A stretch of DNA of 64,000 nt from Stygiobacter sp. RIFOXYC2_FULL_38_25 (lineage in GTDB: Bacteria > Bacteroidota > Ignavibacteria > Ignavibacteriales > Melioribacteraceae), in the NCBI GenBank assembly GCA_001803165.1, contig MHAZ01000017.1, positions 1 to 64,000 of the forward strand, read 5' to 3'. How positions within the stretch are numbered: the stretch's first letter is position 1; each line of letters opens with the position of its first letter. Under the pieces are notes generated by a model. That model worked only from the letters and a program-made list of their open reading frames with translations. It made no database searches and was not told the DNA's origin. Both the position numbers and the translations under genes were made by a program. Positions 7,972 to 16,557 of this stretch are shown here, in pieces.

Positions 7972-10900
7972 TTACTTCATTAGGATCATTTTCTTTATCA
8001 TATCTATCTTTGAATTATCCGACAAGCGATAGAAATAGATACCGCTTGAAATTATATTTCCCTTGTCATCGGTACCGTCCCATCTAAACCAGTGCTTACC
8101 GGAACCAAGCGTACCTTTGTAAATGGTCTTTATCTGATTGCCAATAATATTATAAACGGAAATTTCAACTTCCGATTGTACCGGCATTGATACGGGAATC
8201 GTCGTTGAAAGATTAAACGGATTCGGGTAGTTATTACCAAGATCAAAATCCGATGGTGTAGAAACTTTTGAATTATCTTGCGATTCCTTACCTACCATTA
8301 TTTTGACAGATGTTTTTGAGGAAACGGGAGTAAATTGATATTGATATTCCAGATTTTGAGTTGAAGGATTTTCTCTCAGGTTAATCCACTTGTTTGAAAC
8401 AGTGTTGAAGAGATAGATATTCAAATTGCCGGGGAACTCTTTCAGATTAAAGGTTAGAGATACTGGTTTCCATGCATGTGATTTTATTTCGAAAGTCCAT
8501 TCGGATGAATTAGCAAACGAAGGTTTAATATCACTGGCAAAGACCGGATAATCTTTATCCCATTCGGGGTGCATAAAATAAATTGTCGGGGTAGTTCCCC
8601 AATTCCGCGGTTTGTGTGCATTCAATTTATTGTAATCGTTCGTTGGTGATGAAGAGACTCCAAACCAGGCAGCGCTATCAACTTGCCCCTCCACATTAAG
8701 TTTTATTTTTACAGTCCAGTTTTTTGAACTGGTCTGTTTGTTCAGATTTTTTTTACCGGATGATGAAATTCTTCCTGAAAACTTAGATGGAATTTCAAGT
8801 TTAGAAAGGTTTGTGGAATTAAAATAGTAAAATCCTTCAAAGGGTTTAAACGTATCAGAGATATTGAATGCACCGTTGTAAGAATAAACCGGCTCGGTAA
8901 TATTATTGATCGTTTTTACGGAGTCCCAATCAACCGGAAAAGTTAGCGGGTTCGTAATCATGTTCCATCCGCCGTGAAGAGGTATTTCAACATTGTTATT
9001 ATTATTTAAAGGAGCGTTTTCGATTGTTGCTGTAATTCGTATGGGACCTTTGTTAATTATCCAGAATGCCTTACCGATTGAAAAGAAAAAGTTGTTTTCG
9101 TTATAGTCTAATAAATATCCATCCGGCGCTCCGTTATCCCAATACGCCTGCCAATCTTGAAGTCTTGTTCCGGGCAAAAAATTAATAATGGGAATATGAC
9201 TTGTGCCGGGTAAACCGATTATTTTATAATCGGAAGACTTGTAGCTTGACAGATCTTCATAGGCAGGAAAAGTAATTGTTGTATCTATATTAAAATAGGT
9301 TGGTGTACTACTCCTTGTTGTAAAACGCCATGCGGAACAGTACTGCCGCCAATTATTAGTTACTTTGGCTCTTACCCGCCAATAGTAGGTTGTGTAATTA
9401 TCCAAACTTTCTAATTGAATATTAGTTTTTGTTGTTGAATCACTAATAACAATCAAACTGAAATTAGGTTGCTTTGATACCTGTATCTGATACTGCTGTG
9501 CATTCTTCACAGAATCCCATACACATAATGTGGTAAGTGGAATATTGCCTATACCATCCGAAGGTGAAATAAGTACAGGCACAAAATTTTCATTATTGAG
9601 TGTTGTAAAATTCCAAACTGAAGACCAATTACTTATGCCGGAGTTGTTTCTTGCATTAACCCGCCAAAAATATTGTGTTGCCTGAGTAAGAGGACCCACC
9701 TGTTTAGAGCTGGTTGTTATTGTAGAGTCGTCAAAAATAATGTTGCTAAAAGAAAAGTCCTTTGCTAATTGCAATCTGTATTTAGCGGCACTTACGATGC
9801 TACTCCATAATAATATAGGATTTAACGGTTCGTCGGTTGTTCCGTTAGTCGGAGAAACTAAAACAGGTGCAGAAGGAATTGTTTGTTGCGAAACTGTTGT
9901 AAAATTCCAAACAGAAGACCAATTACTTATGCCGGTGTTATTTCTTGCATTGACCCGCCAAAAATATTGTGTTGCCTGGGCAAGAGTGTTAACCTGTTTA
10001 TAGTTCGATGTAATTGTTGAGTCGTTAAAGACCTTGTTGTTAAATGTAGAATCTTTGGCAACTTGCAAATTATAACTCGTTGCATTAGCTGCATTACCCC
10101 AACTTAAAGTTAAAGTTATTGGCTGGTTTGTCGCCCCATTAACCGGTGAAGAAAGAGCCGGCGCTTCAAGTGTTGCCTGTGATGAAGTTGTAAAACTCCA
10201 CGTTGCTGACCAGGGACTTTGTCCTCCGGCATTAGCAGCCCTTACCTGCCAAAAGTAAGTTTTATTATTTTGCAGGTTGTTAACCTGTTGTGATGTTCCT
10301 GTTATTGTGTAATTGGTATAAACCATGTTAGAAAAAGTTTGATCTGTTGCTACTTGAATTAAATAGTGATCTGCATTTGATGCAGAATTCCAGTTGAATG
10401 TAATTGATGTTGGTTGATTAACGGATTTATCTAATGGTGAAACAAGTGTCGGTTGAAGAGGAGGTTGTATTTGTCCGCTCACTGTTGTAAAATTCCAAAC
10501 GGAGGACCAACTGCTTGAGCCCGCAGAATTTATGACTTTGACCCGCCAAAAATAATTAGTAGAAATAGTAAGATTATTCGCTTGATATGACGTTCCTCTG
10601 ATGGTTGAATCTCCAATCGTAGGATTTGAGAACGTCTGATCTGTTGCAATCTGAATCCAATAATGATCTGCACCTGTTGAAGCATTCCAACTTAGAACAA
10701 TTGTAGTGGGTTGATTTGTCGAATTGTTCGCAGGAGAAATTAACGCCGGTGCAGGCGGAATTGTTTGCCCGGATGCTGATGTAAAATTCCAAACAGATGA
10801 CCAATCACTTGTAAATAGAAGCGATGATGCATTTACTCTCCAATAATATTTTGTACCACCGGCAAGCACGTTTATTACATAAGATTGATTTGAAATTCCG

Positions 10901-11136
10901 GACACATCTACTAATAGATTATTAAAAGATACATCAGAAGCAACCTGAACATGAAATGAAGAAGCTGATGATGACCACGTTAAGGTTACGGGAGCGGAAA
11001 GATTGCCGGAACCGTTAGCCGGAGAAATTAATGTAGGTGGTGAAATAAATTGAGCAGAAAGTTCCTGTGTTAATAACAGACTGCAGAATGTTACAAGGAA
11101 AATAAATTTGTGATTTTTATTTTTTCTCCTAATCAT
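7972..11136 (-). CDS. Large secreted FN3-repeat protein with T9SS sorting domain
   Basis: A surface or secreted protein of 1054 residues. It has a signal peptide (ending LTQELSAQ) and six fibronectin-III-like repeats of about 98 residues (roughly 30-610), each opening like LISPANGS and closing like YFWRV...WSSVWNFTT. A unique region of about 250 residues follows (WNMITNPLTFPVDWDSV). The C-terminal type A T9SS sorting domain contains NNYPNPFNLSTT and an FlgD-like WDGTDDKGNIISSGIYFYR. Two adjacent repeats are nearly identical in DNA, implying recent duplication. A good ribosome site (GGAGAA) precedes the ATG. Next to the polysaccharide locus, it could be an adhesin or matrix protein; no catalytic motif was seen. 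Confidence 0.88.
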   Translation of the reverse strand: MIRRKNKNHKFIFLVTFCSLLLTQELSAQFISPPTLISPANGSGNLSAPVTLTWSSSASSFHVQVASDVSFNNLLVDVSGISNQSYVINVLAGGTKYYWRVNASSLLFTSDWSSVWNFTSASGQTIPPAPALISPANNSTNQPTTIVLSWNASTGADHYWIQIATDQTFSNPTIGDSTIRGTSYQANNLTISTNYFWRVKVINSAGSSSWSSVWNFTTVSGQIQPPLQPTLVSPLDKSVNQPTSITFNWNSASNADHYLIQVATDQTFSNMVYTNYTITGTSQQVNNLQNNKTYFWQVRAANAGGQSPWSATWSFTTSSQATLEAPALSSPVNGATNQPITLTLSWGNAANATSYNLQVAKDSTFNNKVFNDSTITSNYKQVNTLAQATQYFWRVNARNNTGISNWSSVWNFTTVSQQTIPSAPVLVSPTNGTTDEPLNPILLWSSIVSAAKYRLQLAKDFSFSNIIFDDSTITTSSKQVGPLTQATQYFWRVNARNNSGISNWSSVWNFTTLNNENFVPVLISPSDGIGNIPLTTLCVWDSVKNAQQYQIQVSKQPNFSLIVISDSTTKTNIQLESLDNYTTYYWRVRAKVTNNWRQYCSAWRFTTRSSTPTYFNIDTTITFPAYEDLSSYKSSDYKIIGLPGTSHIPIINFLPGTRLQDWQAYWDNGAPDGYLLDYNENNFFFSIGKAFWIINKGPIRITATIENAPLNNNNNVEIPLHGGWNMITNPLTFPVDWDSVKTINNITEPVYSYNGAFNISDTFKPFEGFYYFNSTNLSKLEIPSKFSGRISSSGKKNLNKQTSSKNWTVKIKLNVEGQVDSAAWFGVSSSPTNDYNKLNAHKPRNWGTTPTIYFMHPEWDKDYPVFASDIKPSFANSSEWTFEIKSHAWKPVSLTFNLKEFPGNLNIYLFNTVSNKWINLRENPSTQNLEYQYQFTPVSSKTSVKIMVGKESQDNSKVSTPSDFDLGNNYPNPFNLSTTIPVSMPVQSEVEISVYNIIGNQIKTIYKGTLGSGKHWFRWDGTDDKGNIISSGIYFYRLSDNSKIDMIKKMILMK
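9601..9980. repeat. Near-identical tandem FN3-coding repeat, 294-base period
   Basis: The block at 9601-9684 recurs at 9895-9978 with only a handful of substitutions, an offset of 294 bases or 98 codons, exactly one FN3 module. The other modules in the gene are much more diverged at DNA level. This is an internal coding duplication, not a mobile element. Confidence 0.8.
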
Positions 11137-11151
11137 AAAATTTCTCCATTG

Positions 11152-13095
11152 TTATACAATTTTAGGAGTTAGTTTTCCACTATCTTTCAGCGAAATATTT
11201 TTTTGCTTTCTATTTACACTGATGGAATCCATGTTTTCAAAATTTATCTTCGAAACATGAACCGGTACATTATATCTATCGGTAATTTTTTTTATCCTGT
11301 TAAGTATTTCAAATTCGGTTTTCTCTTTCGTCATCACAATCTCATCAAACTTTCCTTTTTTCAATAAGCCCTCTATCTTCCAGTGCCCGCCGTAAATAGG
11401 ATAACCGTTCATAAATTTGCCTTCCAGCTCTGGGTCGTCGTCTAAAAAACCGACAGGAATTTTTTTGTTCTGTTCCAATTGCAGCAGTGTTTGTAAAGCA
11501 ATCATTCCTTTCCAATCGGCACCATAGATAAGAATTCTTTTTCCTTCAGCCGATTCGCGGTTAAACAGATAATTAAGCGCATGGAATAAAATTCTTGAAC
11601 CGGCTACCATGCTTATTAGAAAATAAAAGTCGAGCATCATAAATATGTTGGCATGAGAAGCTGCCGAGAGGAATGGTGCAAAACTCATAATGAGAACAGT
11701 AATTAAAACAGCAATCAGAACCGCCCTGAATATTTGCAGGAAATCTCCCAACCCCAACAAAACGATCTTGCGTTTGTATAATCCTCCGAAGACAAATGCA
11801 CTAAGCTGAATTAGTATAATAACTCCCGCTGCAATAAATTCCGGCGGTCCGGGATTGAAAAAAACAGTTTGGTAAGTAGAGATTGTTAAAATGTAGGAAA
11901 GCATTAAAGCCGTTATAATGGATAAAGCATCAAGGCAGAATTGAAATGCGGAATGTTTTAAAATTGTTAGGCTATAAAGTTTTAAAAGAATCCCGTTTCT
12001 GAAAAGAGCAATTTCTTTGTAACCTAATTTTCTTGAAGCAACTACTAAAAAAAATCCAACACCTATAATTATTAATGAAGCATTCAAACTGCCGGCAGTA
12101 ACTAATACGGCACATACACCCAAAGCAGACGAAACGAGATAAAGCATAATAACTGTAGTTCTCTGTGAAAATCCCGAAGCCAAAAGCTGGTGATGAATGT
12201 GTCTTTTATCAGGCAGAAACATCGAGTAAAGCTTCTTTGTCATTGAACTCTTCAATTGTTGACCCGGGAGAAACCATGCAAGCATGCGCCTTAGCATAGA
12301 CATTAATGTATCTATAATTGGTATGCCGAGAGCGAGCAGAGCAATAATCAATGAAAATGCGGTTGAACCTTTTGTAGAGCTTTGTATTGAAAGGATGGCA
12401 AGAGAGAATCCGACAAATAGACTTCCGGAATCACCAAGAAAAATTTTAGCAGGATTGAAATTAAAACGCAAAAATCCGAACAAGGAACCGGCTAATGTCA
12501 TTCCAATTACCGCCGAAGTTATATCATTATTTAAAAGAGAGATTGCAAAAATTGTAAGACCTGCTATTACAGCAATTCCGGTTGCTAATCCGTCAAGTCC
12601 GTCAATTAGGTTAAATGCATTTGTAATACCGGTAATCCAAAGAACTGTTAACGGAAATGAAAAAATTCCCAAATAAAATAGTTGTCCTGTAAATGGATTA
12701 GTAATAGATGAGATCTGAAAACCGGATGCATAAATTAAAGCTGCAGCTATTAATTGAATAAAGAATTTTGGCCCGGGTTTTAAAGTCCGCACATCATCAA
12801 ATATTCCCAATAGTAAAACTATAATGAGAGATAAAGAGATCAGAAGCAGGTTAAGATTATTATTTAAACCGGAAATGTTTGCTTGCGGGAAAAAATATTC
12901 TACTACGATTAATGTAATAATAAAACTTAAAAATATACCCACACCGCCAAGACGGGGTGTTGGTGTTTTATGAATTTTTCTGTTATCCGGTTTATCAATG
13001 GCACCAATCCTAAATGCAAGTTTTATTATTAAAGGAGTAGAAATTAAAGAAAGACCCATCGCTAATAAAAATCCGATTAAATTTATTTTGAACAT
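11152..13095 (-). CDS. WecA/MraY-like undecaprenyl-phosphate sugar-1-phosphate transferase fused to nucleotide-binding domain
   Basis: A 647-residue membrane protein. The N-terminal ~350 residues are a glycosyltransferase-4 type phosphosugar transferase with many membrane helices and the family motifs DDVRTLKP, NAFNLIDGLDGLATG, FLGDSGSLFVGF and HIHHQLLASG. It should load the first sugar phosphate onto undecaprenyl phosphate. The rest has four or five further helices and a Rossmann-like domain (RILIYGADWKGM, then PVGFLDDDPELEGK), as in the N-terminal half of CapD/PglF epimerases or the CoA_binding_3 domain of WbaP-like initiators, without the epimerase domain. The start was set at the second ATG of an ATGATG pair, five bases after AGAGG. 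It probably initiates the polysaccharide repeat unit. Confidence 0.88.
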   Translation of the reverse strand: MFKINLIGFLLAMGLSLISTPLIIKLAFRIGAIDKPDNRKIHKTPTPRLGGVGIFLSFIITLIVVEYFFPQANISGLNNNLNLLLISLSLIIVLLLGIFDDVRTLKPGPKFFIQLIAAALIYASGFQISSITNPFTGQLFYLGIFSFPLTVLWITGITNAFNLIDGLDGLATGIAVIAGLTIFAISLLNNDITSAVIGMTLAGSLFGFLRFNFNPAKIFLGDSGSLFVGFSLAILSIQSSTKGSTAFSLIIALLALGIPIIDTLMSMLRRMLAWFLPGQQLKSSMTKKLYSMFLPDKRHIHHQLLASGFSQRTTVIMLYLVSSALGVCAVLVTAGSLNASLIIIGVGFFLVVASRKLGYKEIALFRNGILLKLYSLTILKHSAFQFCLDALSIITALMLSYILTISTYQTVFFNPGPPEFIAAGVIILIQLSAFVFGGLYKRKIVLLGLGDFLQIFRAVLIAVLITVLIMSFAPFLSAASHANIFMMLDFYFLISMVAGSRILFHALNYLFNRESAEGKRILIYGADWKGMIALQTLLQLEQNKKIPVGFLDDDPELEGKFMNGYPIYGGHWKIEGLLKKGKFDEIVMTKEKTEFEILNRIKKITDRYNVPVHVSKINFENMDSISVNRKQKNISLKDSGKLTPKIV

Positions 13096-13161
13096 CATAA
13101 CCTCTTTACTACTTTCTGCCAATGTGTTTATCTAAATCCGGTGAATTTTTTTAATTCTATT

Positions 13162-14067
13162 CTACATTCTTATTGATATGGAAAATTGTTGAAGCATAAC
13201 CGGATTAGCTCCGCCATAGAAAACATATTCAAAAACAAGAGCACTATAGTTTATTCCAAGTCCGATGCGCGGCTCACTAACGTTTGGACCAAAAACATAC
13301 CCAAAGCGGAGATTTAAAAATTTCCATGGGATAACTTCGAAGCCGGCTTTATATAATAAACCGGACCTACCGAATATTTTTTCGCTTGCCATTGCTAAAA
13401 CAAAAACAGTTCTTCTAAGTGAAGAAGCTGAAGGATATTTCATTGATGCACCAACCACTAAACTTTTACCGGGTGTCTTTCTTTCGGCGTATAAAACAGT
13501 ATCTGTCTGCGAATATTTTATGTAGTCTCCCAATCCGCTTAATGCGAGACCATAATTAATATCTGCAGAGGGTGAATAATTTATTCCTAATGAATAGGAT
13601 GCTGCCCACGTTTTTGAATGATTTGTTCTGCCGTATTGTAAACCTACTGTAGTACCGATGCTGAATGTCGGGGCAATTGCATTTGTTGCCGCTGAAAAAT
13701 TGTAGCCGAACTCAAAAATATTCTGTCCCGGGAATGCGGTTTTATTCCCGATGTATCCCAAATGGTAAGATTCTAAACCAACAGAAAGTATAAACGAATT
13801 TAATTGCAGTAATGGAACTGCAAAATTTTCCGTCATGCCCAGGTTATCACTTAACTGTCCGTGATTAATAAACAATGATGTTTCTTTCAAAAAAATCAGT
13901 GATGCAGGATTCAAATAGACCGTACTTATATCGCCGGATTCCGAAACAAGGGCGTCGCCCATAGCAGCATTTCTTGCGCCTCTTTTTTGGGGAACGATAA
14001 TTTCCTGAGCGGCAGTATATCCGCTGATGAAAAGAATTATTATCAATATGAAATTATTTGTCTTCAT
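13162..14067 (-). CDS. PorV/PorQ-like outer-membrane beta-barrel protein
   Basis: A 301-residue predicted outer-membrane protein. It has a signal peptide (ending SGYTAA), then RGARNAAMGDALVSESGDI followed by YLNPASL, the N-terminal signature of the PorV/PorQ/UPF0164 barrel family. Alternating beta strands continue to a C-terminal strand ending FSISIRM. The ATG at 14067 was chosen because an in-frame alternative at 14115 would overlap the upstream gene and put a membrane-like stretch before the signal peptide. It follows the Wza-like gene by four bases, so it may belong to the polysaccharide export system. True PorV acts in T9SS, and the family alone does not decide between these roles. Confidence 0.8.
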   Translation of the reverse strand: MKTNNFILIIILFISGYTAAQEIIVPQKRGARNAAMGDALVSESGDISTVYLNPASLIFLKETSLFINHGQLSDNLGMTENFAVPLLQLNSFILSVGLESYHLGYIGNKTAFPGQNIFEFGYNFSAATNAIAPTFSIGTTVGLQYGRTNHSKTWAASYSLGINYSPSADINYGLALSGLGDYIKYSQTDTVLYAERKTPGKSLVVGASMKYPSASSLRRTVFVLAMASEKIFGRSGLLYKAGFEVIPWKFLNLRFGYVFGPNVSEPRIGLGINYSALVFEYVFYGGANPVMLQQFSISIRM

Positions 14068-14071
14068 TTTT

Positions 14072-14824
14072 TTAATACAGTAAGCTGAAAAAACCAAAAA
14101 GTAAAAGAATATCACGCGTAAAATCTGAAAGCTTTCTCATTACGTTTTCTTCTCTCGGCACAAAAACCGTATCTCCCGATCTAACTTTTGGAATATTGTC
14201 CATGTCGCCTTGCTCTAAATGTTTTGCAAGGTCAATTTCCTTAACATCACTTATTTTTCCTTTCATAAAGATCTTAACATGCCCAAGGTCGGCGTCCGGT
14301 GTAGGACCGCCTGCCGCTGCAATTATTTCTACTAAAGAAATGTCCGAGAGTGAAGTGTAATTATCCTGTTTGTTAACGGCACCCATAACACTAATGCGTT
14401 TATTCATATCAATATGAGAGACAGTTACTTTTGGTTCACCCTTGACGTACTGTGTTAATTTTCTGCTTACATCAACGGTGAATCTGTCTGTAGTTAATCC
14501 TGCCGCCATAACATCACCAATTAATGGAATTGTAACAGTACCGTAATCTTTTACCGTTGTTGTAGTATTGAATTCAGGATATCCCCATACCGAGACCTGT
14601 AACTGGTCGCCGGACTTGATAATATCTCTACTATAAAAGTTGATATAAGAAGTATCCACAGCAGCCCTTTTAACATTTCCCTCATCTAAAGAACCTACGT
14701 TTGAATCTTTAAATAAGACCTGGGCATTATAACCTTTGGAAAAATTACTGCCGCCGCCGCAGCTTGTTACTATTATAGAAACAGGAATTAGAAGTAATAG
14801 AAAATGTAGTCTTAAATCTTTCAT
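14072..14824 (-). CDS. Wza-type polysaccharide export outer-membrane lipoprotein
   Basis: A 250-residue lipoprotein (signal peptide with lipobox VTSC) of the polysaccharide export family. The Poly_export domain starts at KSGDQLQVSVWGYPEFNTT and includes GTVTIPLIGDV and the middle strand PKVTVSHIDMNKRISVMGAV. An SLBB domain then covers about residues 150-225, including ADLGHVKIFMKG and RSGDTVFVPREE. A short hydrophobic C-terminal helix (DILLLFGFFSLLY) corresponds to the outer-membrane helix of Wza. It is the first gene of the minus-strand arm; a sigma-54-like element lies about 40 bases upstream. It should form the outer-membrane exit for the polymer assembled by the divergent operon. Confidence 0.9.
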   Translation of the reverse strand: MKDLRLHFLLLLIPVSIIVTSCGGGSNFSKGYNAQVLFKDSNVGSLDEGNVKRAAVDTSYINFYSRDIIKSGDQLQVSVWGYPEFNTTTTVKDYGTVTIPLIGDVMAAGLTTDRFTVDVSRKLTQYVKGEPKVTVSHIDMNKRISVMGAVNKQDNYTSLSDISLVEIIAAAGGPTPDADLGHVKIFMKGKISDVKEIDLAKHLEQGDMDNIPKVRSGDTVFVPREENVMRKLSDFTRDILLLFGFFSLLY

Positions 14825-14863
14825 GGTTCACTTTTAGAATTAATCATTATAAGCATAGGTGAT

Positions 14864-14880
14864 AGCAAACGGTATGCCTT
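14864..14880 (-). promoter_or_regulatory. Putative sigma-54 promoter of the export arm
   Basis: Read on the minus strand the sequence is AAGGCATACCGTTTGCT. The invariant GG and GC are exactly ten bases apart and the -12 half TTGCT is perfect; the -24 half deviates from TGGCACG. The -12 element lies about 40 bases before the ATG of the export lipoprotein. This is a match by eye only. Confidence 0.4.
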
Positions 14881-15132
14881 TAAAAAACTTTGCTTTTATG
14901 AAATAAATGATGAGCTGTAAAAGAAATAATATTAGTACATGCGTTTATGAAGGACACAATCAAACCGTTTTTGATATGGGTCACCGGATACTGAATAATT
15001 TTTACACAAAGATGAGTTAATGTATGGTGCGGTTATATACACATGGAAAATTTTTTGTAGCGGTGACATAAAATTACTTCGGACAAACCTCATCGAAATT
15101 CAACAAAATCATTTTACCTCACATCATTTTGA

Positions 15133-15150
15133 TTGGCACGAATCTTTGTA
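15133..15150 (+). promoter_or_regulatory. Putative weak sigma-54 promoter of the assembly arm
   Basis: TTGGCACG at 15133-15140 is a perfect -24 element, followed after four bases by TTTGTA instead of TTGCA, so the invariant GC of the -12 element is TG. It lies about 40 bases upstream of the wzz-like start codon. The match is incomplete and may be chance. Confidence 0.28.
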
Positions 15151-15184
15151 TATGAAGTGAATCAATAAATTAAAAGGTATTCTG

Positions 15185-16531
15185 ATGTTAAGATATCCGC
15201 AGTTTACTATTGATGAAATAATGGCAGTATTACGAAGACGAAAAAAATTTTTCTTCTACCCGTTAATATTAATAAGTGTTGTTAGTATTTCCGGTACATT
15301 TCTTCTGCCTCAGAAATACAAATCTTCAATTACAATATCAGTTCAAAAAGACGCTGTATTAAATCCCTTGGTTAGTTACACAATGGCAGTAACAGCAGCA
15401 TCGGATGATAGACTTAGAGACTTCAATGAAATTGTTCACAGCCGACCTACTATTTTTTCATTAATGGACAGTCTCGGTTTGAACAAGGTTGTTAGAACCA
15501 AAGAACAAAAAGAGCAGGCAATTAAAGAAATAAAGGAAGATATAGAAACGGATTTACGCGGTTCCGATTTATTTACAATTAATTTTTTCAATGAGGATCC
15601 GGACCGCGCTCAAGATGGTGCACGTATTCTGTCGGAATTGTTTATTAAAAAACGGCTTGAAGTTAATAATAAAGAGAACGAACTGGCGGTTGAGTTTTTT
15701 GAAAATAAATTGAAAGACCTGGGAGATAAATTCGGACTGAGCCAGCAGCAGTATATTGAAACAGTTAGATCGAGCGTTTTGCCCGGAGGCGACAGCTATG
15801 GGCTTCCTTCACGTATTGGAGAATTGGAATCGCAGATTGGTTCTATTGATGCGAGAATTATAAGCTATCAGACTGCTCTAAAGATTCTTCGAAACACATC
15901 ATCAAATTTTGAAGATCCGACTACAATTACAAATTATTATAAAGTTGTATTTCTGGATGTTCCCGATGCGGATCAACTGCGGCTGCTTCTTAATAAATAT
16001 GAGGACATGTCGAAACGCTATACATCTAACTTTCCCGATCTTACCGCACTTCAATCAAAAATTTCAGATTTAACCGGCAGAATGAAACACACAATCGAAT
16101 CTGAACTTTCAAGGCAGCAGAATCAAGTTTGGGATCTTCAAAAACAAAGCAGCAATGTTATAGGCACAATACGTAGTGCGGAAGTGAACAAAAACCAGAA
16201 TGAGGATATAAGATCAACGTATGAAGTTTACAATAAACTCTACAACGACATGAAAATAAAATTGGAACAGGCACGAACCAACCGTGATCTTGGAGAAAAA
16301 GGCGCCCAACAATATATAGTTATTGATCCACCGCAGTATCCGGTTCATCCTGCTAAACCGAATAGGCTTTTGTTAATCGGCGGAGGAATTGCTCTCGGTT
16401 TATTTATCGGACTCCTGGCAGCAGGTTTTATGGAATTGTTCGATACGAGAATAAGAACAACACGGGATATAGAAGTGTACGACAAGCTTGTTTTGGCTTA
16501 CCTGCCATCTTATCATAAAACGAACGATTAA
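15185..16531 (+). CDS. Wzz/GumC-type polysaccharide chain-length determinant
   Basis: A 448-residue inner-membrane polysaccharide co-polymerase. It has an N-terminal Wzz domain with a membrane helix (FFFYPLILISVVSISGTFLL, about residues 20-40), a long periplasmic coiled-coil region (about 60-385), and the proline-rich motif before the second helix (PPQYPVHPAKPNRLLLIGGGIALGL). The C-terminus is short and cytosolic with no kinase domain; the kinase-like partner is the separate gene that follows 26 bases downstream. A ribosome site (AAAGG) precedes the ATG. It should set polymer length and couple the polymerase to the export lipoprotein encoded divergently. Confidence 0.92.
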   Translation: MLRYPQFTIDEIMAVLRRRKKFFFYPLILISVVSISGTFLLPQKYKSSITISVQKDAVLNPLVSYTMAVTAASDDRLRDFNEIVHSRPTIFSLMDSLGLNKVVRTKEQKEQAIKEIKEDIETDLRGSDLFTINFFNEDPDRAQDGARILSELFIKKRLEVNNKENELAVEFFENKLKDLGDKFGLSQQQYIETVRSSVLPGGDSYGLPSRIGELESQIGSIDARIISYQTALKILRNTSSNFEDPTTITNYYKVVFLDVPDADQLRLLLNKYEDMSKRYTSNFPDLTALQSKISDLTGRMKHTIESELSRQQNQVWDLQKQSSNVIGTIRSAEVNKNQNEDIRSTYEVYNKLYNDMKIKLEQARTNRDLGEKGAQQYIVIDPPQYPVHPAKPNRLLLIGGGIALGLFIGLLAAGFMELFDTRIRTTRDIEVYDKLVLAYLPSYHKTND

Positions 16532-16557
16532 TTGAAAATCTTGAAAGGAAAGCGAAT

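Larger units (their letters stand above)
14825..15184. promoter_or_regulatory. Divergent intergenic regulatory region of the polysaccharide locus
   Basis: A 360-base gene-free region between the export arm (minus) and the assembly arm (plus). It contains a sigma-54-like -24/-12 element facing wza and a weaker one facing wzz, listed separately. No hairpin, RNA gene or further reading frame was recognised here. Confidence 0.6.

Noticed and set aside
9600-10800. Regular ~290-base repeats that could suggest a CRISPR or satellite array
   Set aside because: The period is exactly 98 codons and the repeats encode FN3 modules in one open frame; there are no short spacers.
13162-14067. Calling the barrel protein a true T9SS PorV
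   Set aside because: The N-terminal signature is shared by several barrel families and the gene is coupled to the Wza-like export gene; no other T9SS machinery is in the window.
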